64,000 bases of DNA from Apostichopus japonicus (GCF_037975245.1 NC_092583.1:6111264-6175263), one strand, 5' to 3'; shown: positions 27,101-42,100, counted from the stretch's first letter. Notes: generated by a model from the sequence alone, not told the origin. Numbers and translations are program-made.

Positions 27101-30100
27101 AGTGCAATGGAGCAGAGCATTGTTGCTGTTGTAATCCGCTTGTAAAGTACAGTGCAATGGAGCAGAGCATTGTTGCTGTTGTAATCCACTTGTACAGTAC
27201 AGTGCAATGGAGCAGAGCATTGTTGCTGTTGTAAACCACTTGTACAGTACAGTGCAATACAGCAGCGCTGTGTTGCTGTTGTAATCCACTTGTACAGTAC
27301 AGTGCAATGGAGCAGAGCATTGTTGCTGTTGTAAACCACTTGTACAGTACAGTGCAATGGAGCAGAGCATTGTTGCTGTTGTAAACCACTTGTACAGTAC
27401 AGTGCAATACAGCAGCGCTGTGTTGCTGTTGTAATCCACTTGTACAGTACAGTGCAATGGAGCAGAGCATTGTTGCTGTTGTAAACCACTTGTACAGTAC
27501 AGTGCAATGGAGCAGAGCATTGTTGCTGTTGTAAACCACTTGTACAGTACAGTGCAATGGAGCAGAGCATTGTTGCTGTTGTAAACCACTTGTACAGTAC
27601 AGTGCAATAGAGCAGAGCATTGTTGTTACTTCATCCCATTTATTCTTACACAACCTGATCGATGTATCTGTTTACATAGAGCAATCAGATACATGTAGTA
27701 AATGTAAGTATGCCATTTTATTCACCTACTAGAGATCTGGACCCGCTAAACCAACTCATTGACACTTTTGCCTTTTCCTCCCTTTGTAAACCATTTCAAA
27801 TCATCTCTAAACAGAAACCTTTTTCGTAAATGACTTACAGCTGCTTCTTGGAAGCCTCTTCCAGTGCGGCACTGTTCTGGTCTATTTGCTCCGAGTTTGA
27901 GTGGGTTTGTTAACCACTTCCTGCAAAACAATCAAAAGATAATACAAATGACACATTTTTACCAATTCAGAATGAATTAACCAGAGAATAAGTATATTGA
28001 ATACATTTTAGGATAACAAATGAAGAATGATGGGAGTTCAATCATTTAAGCTTTAAAATGTTTACAAAATATCCCTACAAGATTATGTAGGGCTGTAGCT
28101 TATTGGTTGTACTGTAGTTTTATGTGGTCATTGTGTATGTTAGCAGTAGTTTATATCTAATATCTAAAGAAAAGTGATTCAAGTACTCTCAACTAGCTGA
28201 CTTCTATATACCAACTCCATTGTACTAATAGATCTTAATACAGACTTCTTAATCTATCAGTGTGCCACTTGCATTACGAGTTTACTGTACAACTGTTGTT
28301 TCCATGCAGAAAGATCTTTCCTAGTCTAATCTGCAGCTATCAAGAAAACTTTGAGGTTCCTGCCAAACACAATGTATCAGATATATGTCAAGGGAAGGGC
28401 AATGAGGGGATTGGGAGTAGGACATGGTGGAGGGGTGGGAGGAGACTCATTCATTTTGTATTCTCCTTTATCATTCTCTCTGCCATTGTGACAAGCAAGG
28501 CAAGGTAGGGAAACATATTATAAGCTTCCCAAGCCATCTTAAGACACACTATTACTAGAACAATGCTTGAAAGAACAATACATTTATTGACTACAAAATA
28601 AAACACTGCTTGTTCGATGGGAAAGGCATTATTTCAGAAGTATTAGATCCATGTATGTTTATGCCAGACAGCGGAAAACATCTACACTTTACAGAGAATT
28701 TTTAAATAACAAAATATTCTGATGATTCTAATTCTGATCATAACCATTCTAAATGATATTTTCTACATGTACGCTTGCAGCAATGTATGCACTATCTTCA
28801 AAAGATTTCCAGATTTCCCTTAATGTCCAGTAACCTCAGCTGTATTCGCCCCGAAACTTGGTTATTTCAAATAATTAAACATTCGAATCCAGGGAATTTT
28901 TTTTACTTAAATATCTTATACCAATCACAACATGATTACTATGATGTCACAATCACAGATGGATCTCACTGATTGCTCACTGAGGTAACAAATGCATAGT
29001 CTTTGCACTCTGCTAATATTGATAAATCTGGCTAACTTCTACAAGTTACTTTCACTATCTGTGCAGTGGATACGACTCTTGATTAATGTTTGTGATGACT
29101 GTGTTTAATACCTACAGTACATTGTCATAAAATCTTGCCAGCAATTTCCATTTCAACAATGCTTGAACAGAGTTGTCAGTGGCAGTGTTTTTCCAGGTTG
29201 TCCATCTAACAACCTATACTGGAAAATTAAACAGATTGTCCAAACAGCAAACTGAGTTGTCCCAAAATAAGGCCTGTATGGTGCAGTAAAAGCAAATCAC
29301 AAGACCAATACAACGCCATACTGTGCCGCAGCATTGAATGTATCAGCACAAAATGGTAGTTAAATTCTATACATCCCCTGACATTTGGAAGAAAGTATTC
29401 CATATGCTAGCATGTGTAGCAACTGGTGTCTATGAAACTGTAAGTCAGTTGCAAATACTGATTTTTTAAAACAAAATTCCAATAATTAGAAGTATGTATG
29501 ATGTGTTGGTAGCGGGCGGTTACAGATGCAGTCACTTGTTTGAGATTGTCCTTATCACTCTCCCAGTAGTTCACTTTAAACATACATGTATGAGCTGTGT
29601 AAATTCTGAATTTCAAAAATAAAAACTATTCACATTAAAAAAGGCATTGAAACTATCCAATTGAAGATGTGGTTAGAACTAGTGATACCTGCTTATAAGT
29701 TTTCACTGATGAAACAAAGCAAAACTAAAGTAAATTATGTAACATGGCAAGAAGCAAAGACAGATCAGATCTGTCATTAGTGGTTCCTAAACATATTATA
29801 AAAGCTATGGCCAAGCTGGAAGCATTCACAGATATGCAATCATTCAGTGTTCTGTGTGCAAGTTTTTTACAGCAAATCATAGTGTCCTCTAGTACAAATA
29901 TATCAGTATCATTATGTGTTTTGGGACAAAAATGTGATGAAAGTCCTAAAATGATTTTTGAATTACTAGCCACTTGTCACAGACTACAGTTACACAGTAA
30001 AAGTAAGGTTAGGAGTGATCTATAGTAAAAGTTACTTGTATTGTCATAATGACATAAATAAGTCAGTTTTTAATTTTCCATGTGTTATTTAAAGTTTTGA

Positions 30101-33100
30101 AATGTCTATTTTCTTAGCTTTTGTAATAAATTTTACCCTTCTTACTACAGAAGCATAAAAAGGACATCACATTCACAAATTAAGGAAGAAAAACAGTGGA
30201 AATCTGTAGGAGTAGTAGATATTGTACAATCTTTGGTAAAATGTAAAAAATCTGAGATTTACTGATTCAACAAGATGCACTAAGCTCAACAAATGGTACA
30301 AATTTTGAAAATGACAGTCTGCAAAATTTGAACCGTCTTGACAAATGTAAAAAATCTCATTGAAAATGACCATTTTGCACATACAGTAGTACCATCTTGA
30401 AAACACTGGAACCTTTCGATTTTGACAAGAAACACAAACCATGTTATTATTGTTTTGATCAGAAATATCAATACAAGTACCTTTCAATGGATATAATTTC
30501 TCATCAACGAAATGTGCAAATGTTAAGTTTCAGATGTTGACTATTTCACCATATATGTGTAGCTTGTCATGTAACAAACATTTTAACATCCGTAATGATC
30601 AATAACTTCTTCATAACTTTCTTTATGTGGGATGGTAGTACACTGTCGTCATCGGCCAAACATTGCTACAAAAATCTTTTCCGAAAGAAGTTGAAAATGT
30701 ATCATTTGACATACAGTATGATTATAACAGAGCAGGTATTTTAATCATAACCCTTCATTTTTCAGTATTACTTTCATTTTGAAAGAGTAATTCTATTGCT
30801 GTAAAATATTGCTTAATGTCGTTATAAATAGTATTTAGTGTAACTATATGCAAAGTTACGGAAGGTTACAAAGTTTGTAATTGTACTAAAATAGGTAGCT
30901 TAAGCTTCACTACATAGTTGGCCACATTTCAGAATAATATGTTGTATTGATTGGATAGCATTTAGCTTGTAGCACAGAAATGGAAGCAGTGAGTAATTCT
31001 TACAGTAAAAGCTGAGGGCTTTTGATAAGTAGCATTTTTTCTTAACTGTTGAGATTACTTGGTTCATACAGGAAGAAAGAAAATACCACTCTCTTGCTTT
31101 AGCAGCTATTATTATTTCTAGAGATGATGAGCTACATAGATGTCAACCAATCTTGAATGATATCAACACTAATTGTATTAAGTAAAATTCTGAGATGCAA
31201 TAGGTACCATGCTATTTACCAAAAATTGTCATTATCCTATTATAATTCCATTTTCTCTGTAGATCTGTGTATTTTCTGATGGAAATCATTAAAGCAAGTT
31301 TTGGTTGAAGATATTATATATATCGCCGCCTTACCACAGAGTCTAGTGATCACATTTCATGTACTTAAATTGAAAAATAAAATAACTTTTGGAAATGTCT
31401 AAATTGAAAGTCTACTTATATTACTTTTTATTACTATTTTAGTTCTACAAAGCTGTTTATGCAGGTACTCTCAGGCTTCTTCTGTTTTACTTTTCAATGG
31501 TTCAAATCATTTTAACTTTAAGAGCAGCCACAAGTAGACATTTGTATGCACATAATACATGCCATCAATTTTGCCTGAATGCAACTTCAATAGCTTCACA
31601 TTTCCCTTATACAGAATTGTTTTCCCTCACTGACACAAACCTAAACCCTTACTTTAGCTTTGTAGAAATGCATATTGAATTAGCAGATGCCACACACTCT
31701 TGAACAGATGGCTACAAAAACAACAATGATACAACATAAGATGCAACCTTTTAGTAAAGAGAAATCAGAATATTAACATTAGTTGAAGACTTACCAGATT
31801 TTTGTCATCTCCAAGAAAATGTTTGATGTTTTAAATTATATCAATTACTAGTCAAGAATGCATTATCATATGACTTCAGTGATGCAACAACTAAAAGAAC
31901 TTGGCTAGACTGTGATCTCTCTGTCAACAAACTCAGGGTATATTCAATGAGGAATTCAGTCACAGGTAAACAGCAAAGGTCTTCATGGGCACTGAATTGT
32001 GAAACTACACCCAAAATACCAGCTCTTATGGCCAACAGCAGGGCAAAGAAAGGTGCCGGCTCATTCTGGCATGACCATTTCTCTCTTCAGTGGTTTCAGA
32101 TAAGTGGCAGTCTTCAGTGGAACTGATTTCATCTTTCAGGTTGTCATGCACTCTTGTTAAATTACAGAAAGGCTCTCTATCCACAATGTAGTAGAACAAC
32201 CAACCATGTCTTGTGTAGTTTAAAGAATTTGAATTAACTGAATGAGTATATTTAATTTCAGGGCATCTTTACCACAATTCTGCAGTGGTGTGGGTCTCAT
32301 GACTGCTTTTACTGTAGCTGGTCGGTACCTCTCAATCTCTATCTCCAACCTTTCTGCTCTTGACTATTTCACTGTACGCACATGGAGACCATTTACCAAT
32401 TAATAACTCATGATGAAAATTATACATTAACCTTGAAAACTTGTCCACATAGAATATTTTTGCTATAGCTGTCATCAGGTTAAATTTAACTTTTGATTTT
32501 TTAGGGCTCTTTTGATAAAATTAAAGCCTAAAAATTTACTTTAGAGCCTATATAGAAGTTATTTTGGGGGTTGTGGAAGTTACTTTTTCCATGTGCTCGC
32601 TTTGATTTGGTAAGTAGAAAGATGCATTACCACTAGCTTTATAATTGCCTAGCACATGAGAAGGTAACAAATTTCCAGTTAGAACATGCGCAAATGTTCA
32701 CTGAGTTTGAGCGATTCCTAAAATTCCTGAGTGTAATGCTTGTGGCCCTAAGAGTTGGTGACTCGGGTAGAATTGAGATTCCTTTGTCATTCAACACAAT
32801 GACCAATAAAAGAAAATTATTTGAAAGTAGGCCCATAGTACAGAGTGTCATATAGGCCAATTGCTTCAATTTTCAAATGTGATGGTGACAAAATTTGTGA
32901 TGTGCTCCATCATACTTTCTCCCATAATATATGCGTTATATAACTTCGTAGGCCCAACAATCGCTCACGTTACTTCAGTTAAAGTCTCAGTACATGTTTG
33001 CCAAATTTAAACCTCGACCTTTCCAGCTTACTGCACTAAAAGTTCAGTGAAAATGACACCGATCTATGCAATTTTCATATCAATATTCATTATTTTTATT

Positions 33101-36100
33101 GAGTTATCTGTCGTTCAAAATTTTGAGCTGAATAAAATTTGCCAGATTTATTAACAAGTCTGTAGATTCTACAAACTTCAATCAAAATTTGCAAGCCCCG
33201 CCCAACAGATCATGAGCCAATCAAATCTTTTTTTTTTTATAGTGAGCATTTCACGAAAAGCGCTGTGATGATCACGTGATCCACATAGAGCTGTGACGTC
33301 ATAATGATGTCAACATGCACTGAGCTCTGTTTACTGTACTGCCCTCTACAGCAATAAAGTCAGTACTAACATGTACAAAATTGAAATGTAGCACTGTAAC
33401 TAGAGCTGAAAAGGGACAATGCACTCTCACCGACTTTTGAACTTAAATGTAATCGTCACAGAGGAAGTGAGGAAATTAAAATCACTGCGTCAAACATTAC
33501 AATTAATGGTCTTTTAAATGTGTGTATCAAGTAAACTCGGGCGCAAAACATCATGTCAGTAGCCTATTACTTACGGTATTGCATACACATTGGCACAAGC
33601 GCACCACTGTTAAGTTGGGCTAATAAGATTGATCTTGAAGCTGAATCACAAGGTTACCATACAAATGTGACAGGGCTTCCTTGCAGTAAGAAATATGTTA
33701 GCGTTAGACTGTGTTCAATTGCTGGATTTTTTTTTCGCGCTCAATGTGACCTTTCTTTTGAATCTATTTATATACGAACCAAGGAAAGTTTATTTCAGAT
33801 TCTTCTGGTGGATGAAAAGGTTTCTACTTTGTTTCATGTGACTTTGGAATTTGTATACTAGCCTACCTTTGGGATTATTTCTTACTATTATTATTATTAT
33901 TTTTGGTTTCTACTTTGTTTCATGTGACTTTGGAATTTGTATACTAGCCTACCTTTGGGATTATTTCTTACTATTATTATTGTGCCAGTTTGCGATGTAA
34001 GTGAACACGTCCACACGTCCATACCCGCCAACTGTGTAATCTTGTGAATTTCTGTGACTGTTGCTCTTTGGTCAGTTTGGGAAACAGTTATTCTGATACT
34101 GGGAAACATTCGACAGAAAATAGCCTTCATTGCCCATATCAATGAATTTATGAAGGGATCAGTTAATTATCATTACTTTTATTGTTGCATATACCTTTAG
34201 GATTTTGCTAACTTGCTGGGTGAATGAAATGCAAGACCTTTTTACCTCCCTACTTGTAGGTTTTTACCCTCACTACTGGCGTGAGTGTGTGTGTTTGTGC
34301 ATCAATGACACTTGCTTGGGTAGGCAATAACTCAATAACAGAGTGATGGATATTTGTCATACTTGCTATGTACATGTATTATAGTGAAAAGGTGTGCCTT
34401 ATAATTTTTGGTGCTGACCATATTCAGATTAATGAGGTTATGGGGTCAAATATACAAATCTTTACATTGCAATTTAACTCTGCGACAGTAAGTTGGATTG
34501 TGGCATAAAATTGTAATCGAGCCAAATTTTTGCGGGAGGGGCCAAAATTTTAAAATTGTACTAACTCCACAACCTTTAATCAGATTTTATTCAAACTTTG
34601 AATATAGTTGTTGGTTAATAGCTGGTACATGTGGGCATAAATATTATGATATTTGGGTTATACATAAAACACTTTAATAAACCACTAAGCAGGGCACCAT
34701 GGGGCAGGGTTGGCCGGTTTTAACCGGGGCGGTTTAAACCGCCCGGTTTAAACCGGTTAAAACCTGGTTTAAACCGGGGGGTTTTGACCACCTAAAAGTG
34801 GTCAAAACTGGTCAAAACTAATTTTGTGCATAAAGTGACATGTTTTGTCAACCTAATAAGAGATTTTCATCTACAGCAAGTATCTAAACCAAGTAGGCCC
34901 CTATCAAGCAATGTCCAAAGGACACATGTGGAATACAGATATAGTATTATTAAAGAGTAGGCCTACTGACGGTTCTAGGCCAAAATCCCCCCGGACAAAA
35001 TCTCCGGGCAGCCAAAATCCCCCCGGCCAAAATCCCCCCAAACCAAGATCCCCCCGGACAAGATCCCCCCAGACAATATCCCCCTGACCCATACAAAGCC
35101 TGCCTGCAACAATCAGGGATGACTCAGGTGGTCGGGAGATCAGTGAGGGTAATTGTGAGGCTACCTGTTAGTGTGACATTCAAGGGACCGGTCAAGGTAC
35201 TGGTCCAAGTACTGGTCATTGTACCAGTACTAGTAAGGGTACGTGTCAGGGTACGGTCAGGGTGCCTTTCAGGATACCAGTTGGGATAGCGGTCGGGGTA
35301 CCGGTTCAGGTACTGGCCGGGGTACTGGTCAGGGAGCCATTGAGAGTACCAGTGGGGGTACCACTGAGGGTACCAGTGGGGGTACCGATAGGGGTAACTG
35401 TCAGGCTAACTATTAGGGTACTGTTAGGGGTATGGTCGGGGTACTGGTCAGGGTACTGGTCCAGGAACCAGTGAGTACCACTGAGAGTACCAGTGGGGGT
35501 ACCGGTGGGGGAACTGGTGGAGGTACCGGTGGGGGTACCGAATAACTGTACCAGATGACGGTACCGGATGACGGTACTGGGCACCGGGGGGACCAGGGGG
35601 ACTGGGGGAACGGGGACACAGGGGGGACCGGGATGACGTATTTTGGTAAAGAATTGATGGGATTTTTTTTGGCATGGGGGGATTTTGTCCTGGGGGGATT
35701 TTGGCATGGGGGGATTTTGTCCAGGGGGATTTTGTCCAGGGGGGATTTTGTCCTAGGGGGGTTTTGTCCGGGGGATTTTGTCCAGGGGGGTTTTGTCCGG
35801 GGGGATTTTGTCCGGGGGGATTTTGTCCTGTCACCCCTACTGACACATATATAAATTGAAGAACTATTTCCATGAAACTTCCTAACTATAATTTACAGTC
35901 TTAAGATAAACTGCAATTGAACTTGGAACAACTAATTTACTACAGCTCAAAAAAGGCATGTCAAGACTTCTGTTGATGTATCAGTACAGGGCAATTCTGT
36001 TAATAGGTATAAACTCCCTATTGGCAAAAAAATAAAATTTGGTTAAAAAGTACAACTGGTGTCAAACGTACAGTACATCTCCAAAAAAATGCCAACTTTA

Positions 36101-39100
36101 AAACATCTGTTTCTCAACACTTGTTCCCAATTGAGCTACTTAACTTGTTTCATTCAATTAGTGAAAGACTAATATGTCTGATACTAATTATCAACATGTT
36201 AATTACATTTTGCATATTCCCGCTACATTCGTTGGTTGGTGTTCAAATATTTCAACACCGTAAAAATGTACGTCCGACACCAACCATATATAAAGGTGAT
36301 TTCTTGCAATTGCAACCATGCTGATAATTGTATGCTGTAGTGCAATACTGAGTGTGTTTACTAAAAACACAAACAACTTAAAAACTAAAATGTTCACACC
36401 CAACAGATACAGTATCTGAGATTAGTTTTTTCTGTTCTTGACAATGCAGTTCGTGCGAGACTGAGTGAGTCCGACACCGAGCACAAAAGTGAACCCCATG
36501 CCCCCTATAAGTAAGGTTGATGAGTTATTCCTAGATATGGATTGATAGGCATAGTCAGGTGATATACTGCAGCCAAGTTTAACAAAAATCCAACATATCG
36601 TCTTCAACTGAGCTTCATTGAACAGTTTTGGACAGTGAATAAACTTTTTCTATTACACAACCTTGTTGATAGATGAGGATATTTGATTGCAGTCCGTCTG
36701 AGGTTGAGAGAACAAATATCTAGAGTAGAACTGTAGGCCTGGCCTAGTACGGTGTACCTCATAAGAACATTATAGTTGAGGCGTAGCCTTGTCAGAACCT
36801 ACATGTGACATCTTCATCAGCTTTACATTTTTGTGTATAATTTCATACTGATTCTTGGGAAGAGAAGCAACCAAATGGAAAGAATACCTTAGAACAGATA
36901 TTATGAACACTCCAATGGTATGCATTATACTTCACACTACCTAAGACCATCTGCAGAACTTTGTCGGGAGCTTCCGAATTATTTTTGAGTTTTGACCGGT
37001 TTAAACCTAGTTTTGTCCGGTTTAAACCAGGTTTAAACCGCTTTGTGGTCAAAACAGGTTTTGACCGGTCAAAACCCAACCCTGCCATGGGGCCCATTGG
37101 GCACTTGTTTGTTAACACTATCTATCCTTTGGCATGGCTGGAAGAAAGGTCTGTTTACCGGAACATTAGGCCTCAAAATAGCTTACTTGAGGAGTGGTGT
37201 GGAATGGGATTAACCGTGATCTCATCTTCACCAAGAATAGAGCTCCATTGCATTATGGTTATTATTAGAGAAGTCAATAATTTTAGCTTTATAAGCTTCA
37301 TCAAGTCAATCACCCCATGTTATTAAATTGTCAGGTCTTTTTATGGTAATTAAGGGCCAATCACATTTTGCATGACCTTTACAAGTGCAAGTCTTGTTGA
37401 GACAGTTCCACTAAAGTCCATATAGAAGCATTTTACTTATCAGCATGTTATCTGCGAAATGTGCAAAGGTCACGTTTTGTTGTAATAAGCTGGCAGGCAA
37501 TCAGAGACATTGCATAGGCTACAGCACAGTATATTCTATTACTAGGGTACAGCACAGTATATTCTATTACTAGGCTACAGCACAGTATATTCTATTACTA
37601 GGGTACACAATGCAATTGATGACACTATTGTCAGTAGGAATATAGCAAGAAATGTTACATATAAACACTCTAATATTGACATCAAGAAAGCAATTTACCA
37701 ATATGATGATGATGTCGGAAAATAATACACATAACAGTTTTCGCTCCCTTACACTACCTTGAGTAACTGAAACGGAGAACATGTTAGTGAATTTTATAAA
37801 TCGTTTAGAATGTATGGACAGCATTCAAATATCTTGGATGGGTAGTAGTAGCAGGAATTATCAATATCCAGCACAGATATAAATGGCAGTTATCAGACAT
37901 AACCGGCCTCTTGTAACACTGAAGGCAAGCTTTTACTATCTGCATTTACATTGATGTCCTCATTTAGTAAATTGTACTAATTGTTGGGTTACACATTATA
38001 TGGTACAGGTAGTACTCGGTCACTGTTTTTTTCAAATCTCAAGTGAAATAAATGTCATATTTAAGGTTCCGGTTTTCAATCAATTGCTACTTACTTGATG
38101 CTCCCCTTTCTTTTAGGTCCTTGAAAATCATTGTTGTTAAATGCTAGTGTAGATGGAGTAGAATTGTTTTCCAAACCGGTTGTATCTGTGAAAATAAGCA
38201 AAGTTAATCTTGCTAGTTTAGGATATATTGGCAACCATCTGGAATAGAATGAAAAATGATAAAATGGGGATATGTTAGGATACCAAAACTTAATCATTGA
38301 AGCTTATGAGAAATTGGGAAAAGGCAAGAACAATACACGGTACATTGGTTCAGTGGTAAAGTGTTAAAATATGGCATTATATGATTTTGATCAAAACTTG
38401 GTTAATTTCAGATGTACAGAAGGTATTGATAAATAAATTGATTGTTTATAATATTCATTGTTGTGTATAGCTCACCAGCAGGGAAAGATTCAGCTAAAGC
38501 CTAAGGAACTAAGGCAATTTAACTTCCACCAAATTGGCCATTTTAGTTGAAGTACTTTGTGTCTCATATTGTACTTAACACCAAACATTGTACTACATAG
38601 TTACAGAAGTGGTACATATACAAGTATCATCCCCTGGTTCACTGTTTTGTGAAATTCAGTATATGTACATTCAGTTGACATACATTACACTCATAGAACA
38701 TGATGAGAAACATGAAACCATTGTTACATTGCCTCATATTCACACTGCAGTATTCCTTTCTTACTCTAAGCTCGAAGGATATGCTGTGTTGTCTCCAGTG
38801 TTATGTTCATATTGAACTACTAGTCACTTTCCTGATGGGTAAACCTCTTTTCCACTTTTCTTTCTTTCTTAAAACTTGTAATTGACATATAAGGTGTGGT
38901 TGGGATGAAGATGTGGATTTTACATGATTGTTCTAGTCAATACTGTGGAATGTGGGAGTTCTGCGAGAGAGGTTATATGTGTGGCTTTCTTAAACGGAGT
39001 GCATAATTAAATTTCATTAAATTACTTCATTTGATAGTGTTATCAGCATTATGTTCATATGTGCAATTTTAGACACTTTAGTCACTGACAAGTTCTTACA

Positions 39101-42100
39101 ACCTGAAACGTACTGTATCAACAACATTACCAATTGTGAAAGAGACACTTCCTAACAGTGATAGGACAAGGAGGGCCTCAACTTTCAGACAGTATGTATG
39201 CATATTTCATTTCAATAATAACAAGACTTAGGATTTGTCTAACATGATATTTGCCAGACTCATTTGATCTATGCCTATACTTCATTCAATCAATGCAACA
39301 ATAATAATTGTTCTACACATTCAGAGATGAAAAGCAACGAATACATATTACATCTGCTCATACTGGACATTTACAACTTTCTTATGGAATATAGTAGAAC
39401 ACAATGACTTAAACTGTGCAAGTGTATTGATAAATCCATAGCATCATCATTATAGTTTAACTAGTTTACAGTATAATTGTAAGTTTTGAACACAGATAAC
39501 TAAGTCTTTGATTTACACTAGTTGACCATCATTCACAAAATGGATTAGTCTAGAGAGCAGTTGTAAGGGATAAGCAAATAACTTTTACCGTTTTAAATGA
39601 CATTAAATTCTGAATGGTTTGAAATTTAAATTGATAGACCTATATAACAAAACATCCTTCAACAAAGAAATACTTCCAACACACTTTGAGGTTGTTCATT
39701 CATATAAATTCATGTTATAAAAGATGAATAGAAGTGGTTCTTGTGAAAATTTATCTTCCACTGCATGATCACATGGTCATACACAAACAAACAAACCAAT
39801 GCACTATGTAGGAAGAACAAATGTGAAACAAAAGAGCTAATGATTGAGTCTTGGTTCTCTATATGCTTAAGTTCCTATGGTCAAGGTCTCTTTGGGTTTT
39901 CAAAGGGAGTTGTCATTTGAATTAGTAGTAACTCCCAAATTAGGGTGGCCAGGAGTTACAACACACAGCCTGGCAAGTCAGTGCCCTGTTCTTCATTCAA
40001 CATTACCTCTCACCAGATGTATGAATGTTCTGTATTTCTCATATTTGTGGAATATTCTATGGCAAAAAAATATTTCATAAACTCTATTAGTATGAGTACT
40101 GTAGGCCCACTAGCTATGCATATGCATTATAACTGTGCAAACTGTGCAAACTTTACAATTAATGTTTTCCAGCTCTATGTTAACTGATTGAAATTGTACT
40201 TATTGTGTTCCATGTATGCTCATGATAAAGTACAACTTGCTGATGACATGCACCATGTGTGCCATGACTGCCATCTCATATACTACATTTCCTTGAGTCA
40301 TAGACATGGTCTCCAGTTTGATACTGTGTCAGTGGCCACCCTTTTTTTCAGATAATCAGCAGCAATGTTATAAAGGATGTTTGATAGCATCTACCACAAG
40401 TCATGTCAAACACACAAAAGCTGATTTTGTATAAGCTAGCTAATGACACCCTTTATGATTGATGTTGATGAGCTTCAACTACTGGTTATATTACTCTTTT
40501 TACTGTGTAAAGACAGCAATATTTGTGCAATAGGATGGCCATATGCATACAAAAAGCATTAAGTTAAGCCACTTTTGACAAAAAGACGCATATGGTTAGA
40601 AGCCACCTTTGTATTGATTTCATAGACTGATGTGTAGTATTTGAACACTCATTCTCATTACAAACGTTATGCATTTTTTTTATGAGAAGTTAGCATCTGT
40701 AATGCTAAATCTCTCCCTTGAGAGTTCAATCAGTAAAATAAATATGCATTTGTATCACAAATATAGTATGTTCTTCATTGTAAGTTTGCTAAATTTTCAG
40801 GGTCCTTAAAAGTTCTAACCCAGTGTTTCCTGCATGGTTTTCATTTGTTTCTAACATGTACATTCGTAGAGACATGGGCGAAGGCAGGAATTTAAGCTTC
40901 TCTTTTTGAAACATTGCATTTCTTGAATGAAAATAGATACTGTAATGGAAATAGATCCTGCCAAACTGGTTGTGGTGGCAAGTCCATTGGATGGCAGACA
41001 CACCCTCAAGTTAAGAACAAACTTGAATAGGAGAACTTTCACAGTCAATCACAACAGGAGGTGATACAAGTTATGAGCAAATTTGTCAGCAGCTTGATCT
41101 GCCAACTTTAAAATAATCATATATACTGTAGAAGCATACTGGTTATTATTATTGCATGCTGTAATTGACTGCATTCTCAACCGATGCATGCAAAGTTGAA
41201 TAAAAAAACATTGTAACTGGTTGGGAAGTCATTTTTGTTGTATTGCCACATCTGTGATTTGTAGCATGAATAATTACAACATTATTTTGATTTTATCTGT
41301 AAAATGTCCTGCTACATCATCATAATGATGAAACACAGAATATATGTATGTAACTGGTTATGGTGATTTACTAAATTAATCTATCAGGTTACAGGACAAT
41401 CATCTTCAATACAACTTCCTGGAACTGTTCCAAATGCTATAAAACTTTGCTGATTAACCGACCACAGACTCTAGACCATACAGGTCACTATCACATTTAG
41501 ACACTTCAAATTGTAGTCCAGTGTTACACTAACCTCGCATAGATTATACAATGCAATGTGTGCATAGTCTTCAAAATAACTCAACACAAGCAAGAACTGC
41601 TTTCACTGTGACAATTAAATCCTAAATGCAAAAGCAAACTATACACTAATTAAGCTCCTCTTTGGTGTTTGCATTTGGCAACAACTGAAGAAGAATATAC
41701 TGCATCTTCTGTACACTGTATAAGCAGTAGGTATGTGTGTTATGCCTGGAATATACTAATATAGACATCTACATGAACACTTGCTGTACATTTCCCAGAA
41801 AGTAATACACACTTTTACCATGACAGTGCCACGTTAGAACCAAATGAAAGGAAAGGTAAAAAACTGTCCAATGCAAGTACATAATCACAAAAGACTTCCA
41901 CTATGAGTTCTACTGCCTTATGGCTATTCCACTGCCACTATGACTTCCACTACCTAATACAAGGCAGTTTCTTTCATATGACTTTTATCCATTTGTCCTG
42001 TCCTTGAGACCAACTTCTGCTGCAAGTTCTTGATAAAATTAAAGACTAGGACATAAACTTTGAATTAGTTGAATTGCAATATCCATGAAACTAGTGACAG

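Larger units (their letters stand above)
34705..37084. mobile_element. 2.4-kb hAT-type transposon, no transposase, perfect 8-bp TSD
   Basis: Left end CAGGGTTGGCCGGTTTTAAC; right end ...AACCCAACCCTG, the inverse. CCATGGGG stands on both sides (34697-34704 and 37085-37092). TIR plus an 8-bp TSD is diagnostic of hAT. Subterminal regions are packed with the palindrome CCGGTTTAAACCGG and its variants (34715-34790; 36995-37075), as expected of hAT transposase-binding repeats. No transposase open frame is visible, so it is non-autonomous or decayed. The interior holds a minisatellite-based inverted repeat. Confidence 0.93.

Noticed and set aside
26994-27653. Three overlapping minus frames of about 190-219 codons
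   Set aside because: Product of the 50-bp repeat (150-bp super-period); peptides are the same repeat read in three frames.
31826-32126. 100-codon stop-free plus-strand stretch
   Set aside because: Some protein-like words but no start codon in position, no family match and no adjoining exons; kept only as a note.
33553-33861. 102-codon plus frame downstream of the CRE cluster as a gene
   Set aside because: No recognisable motif or supporting splice sites, and its end runs into the 86-bp duplication.
35262-35873. Pro/Gly/Val-rich open frames such as [10 protein letters not shown]
   Set aside because: Translations of G-rich minisatellites on both strands inside the hAT element.
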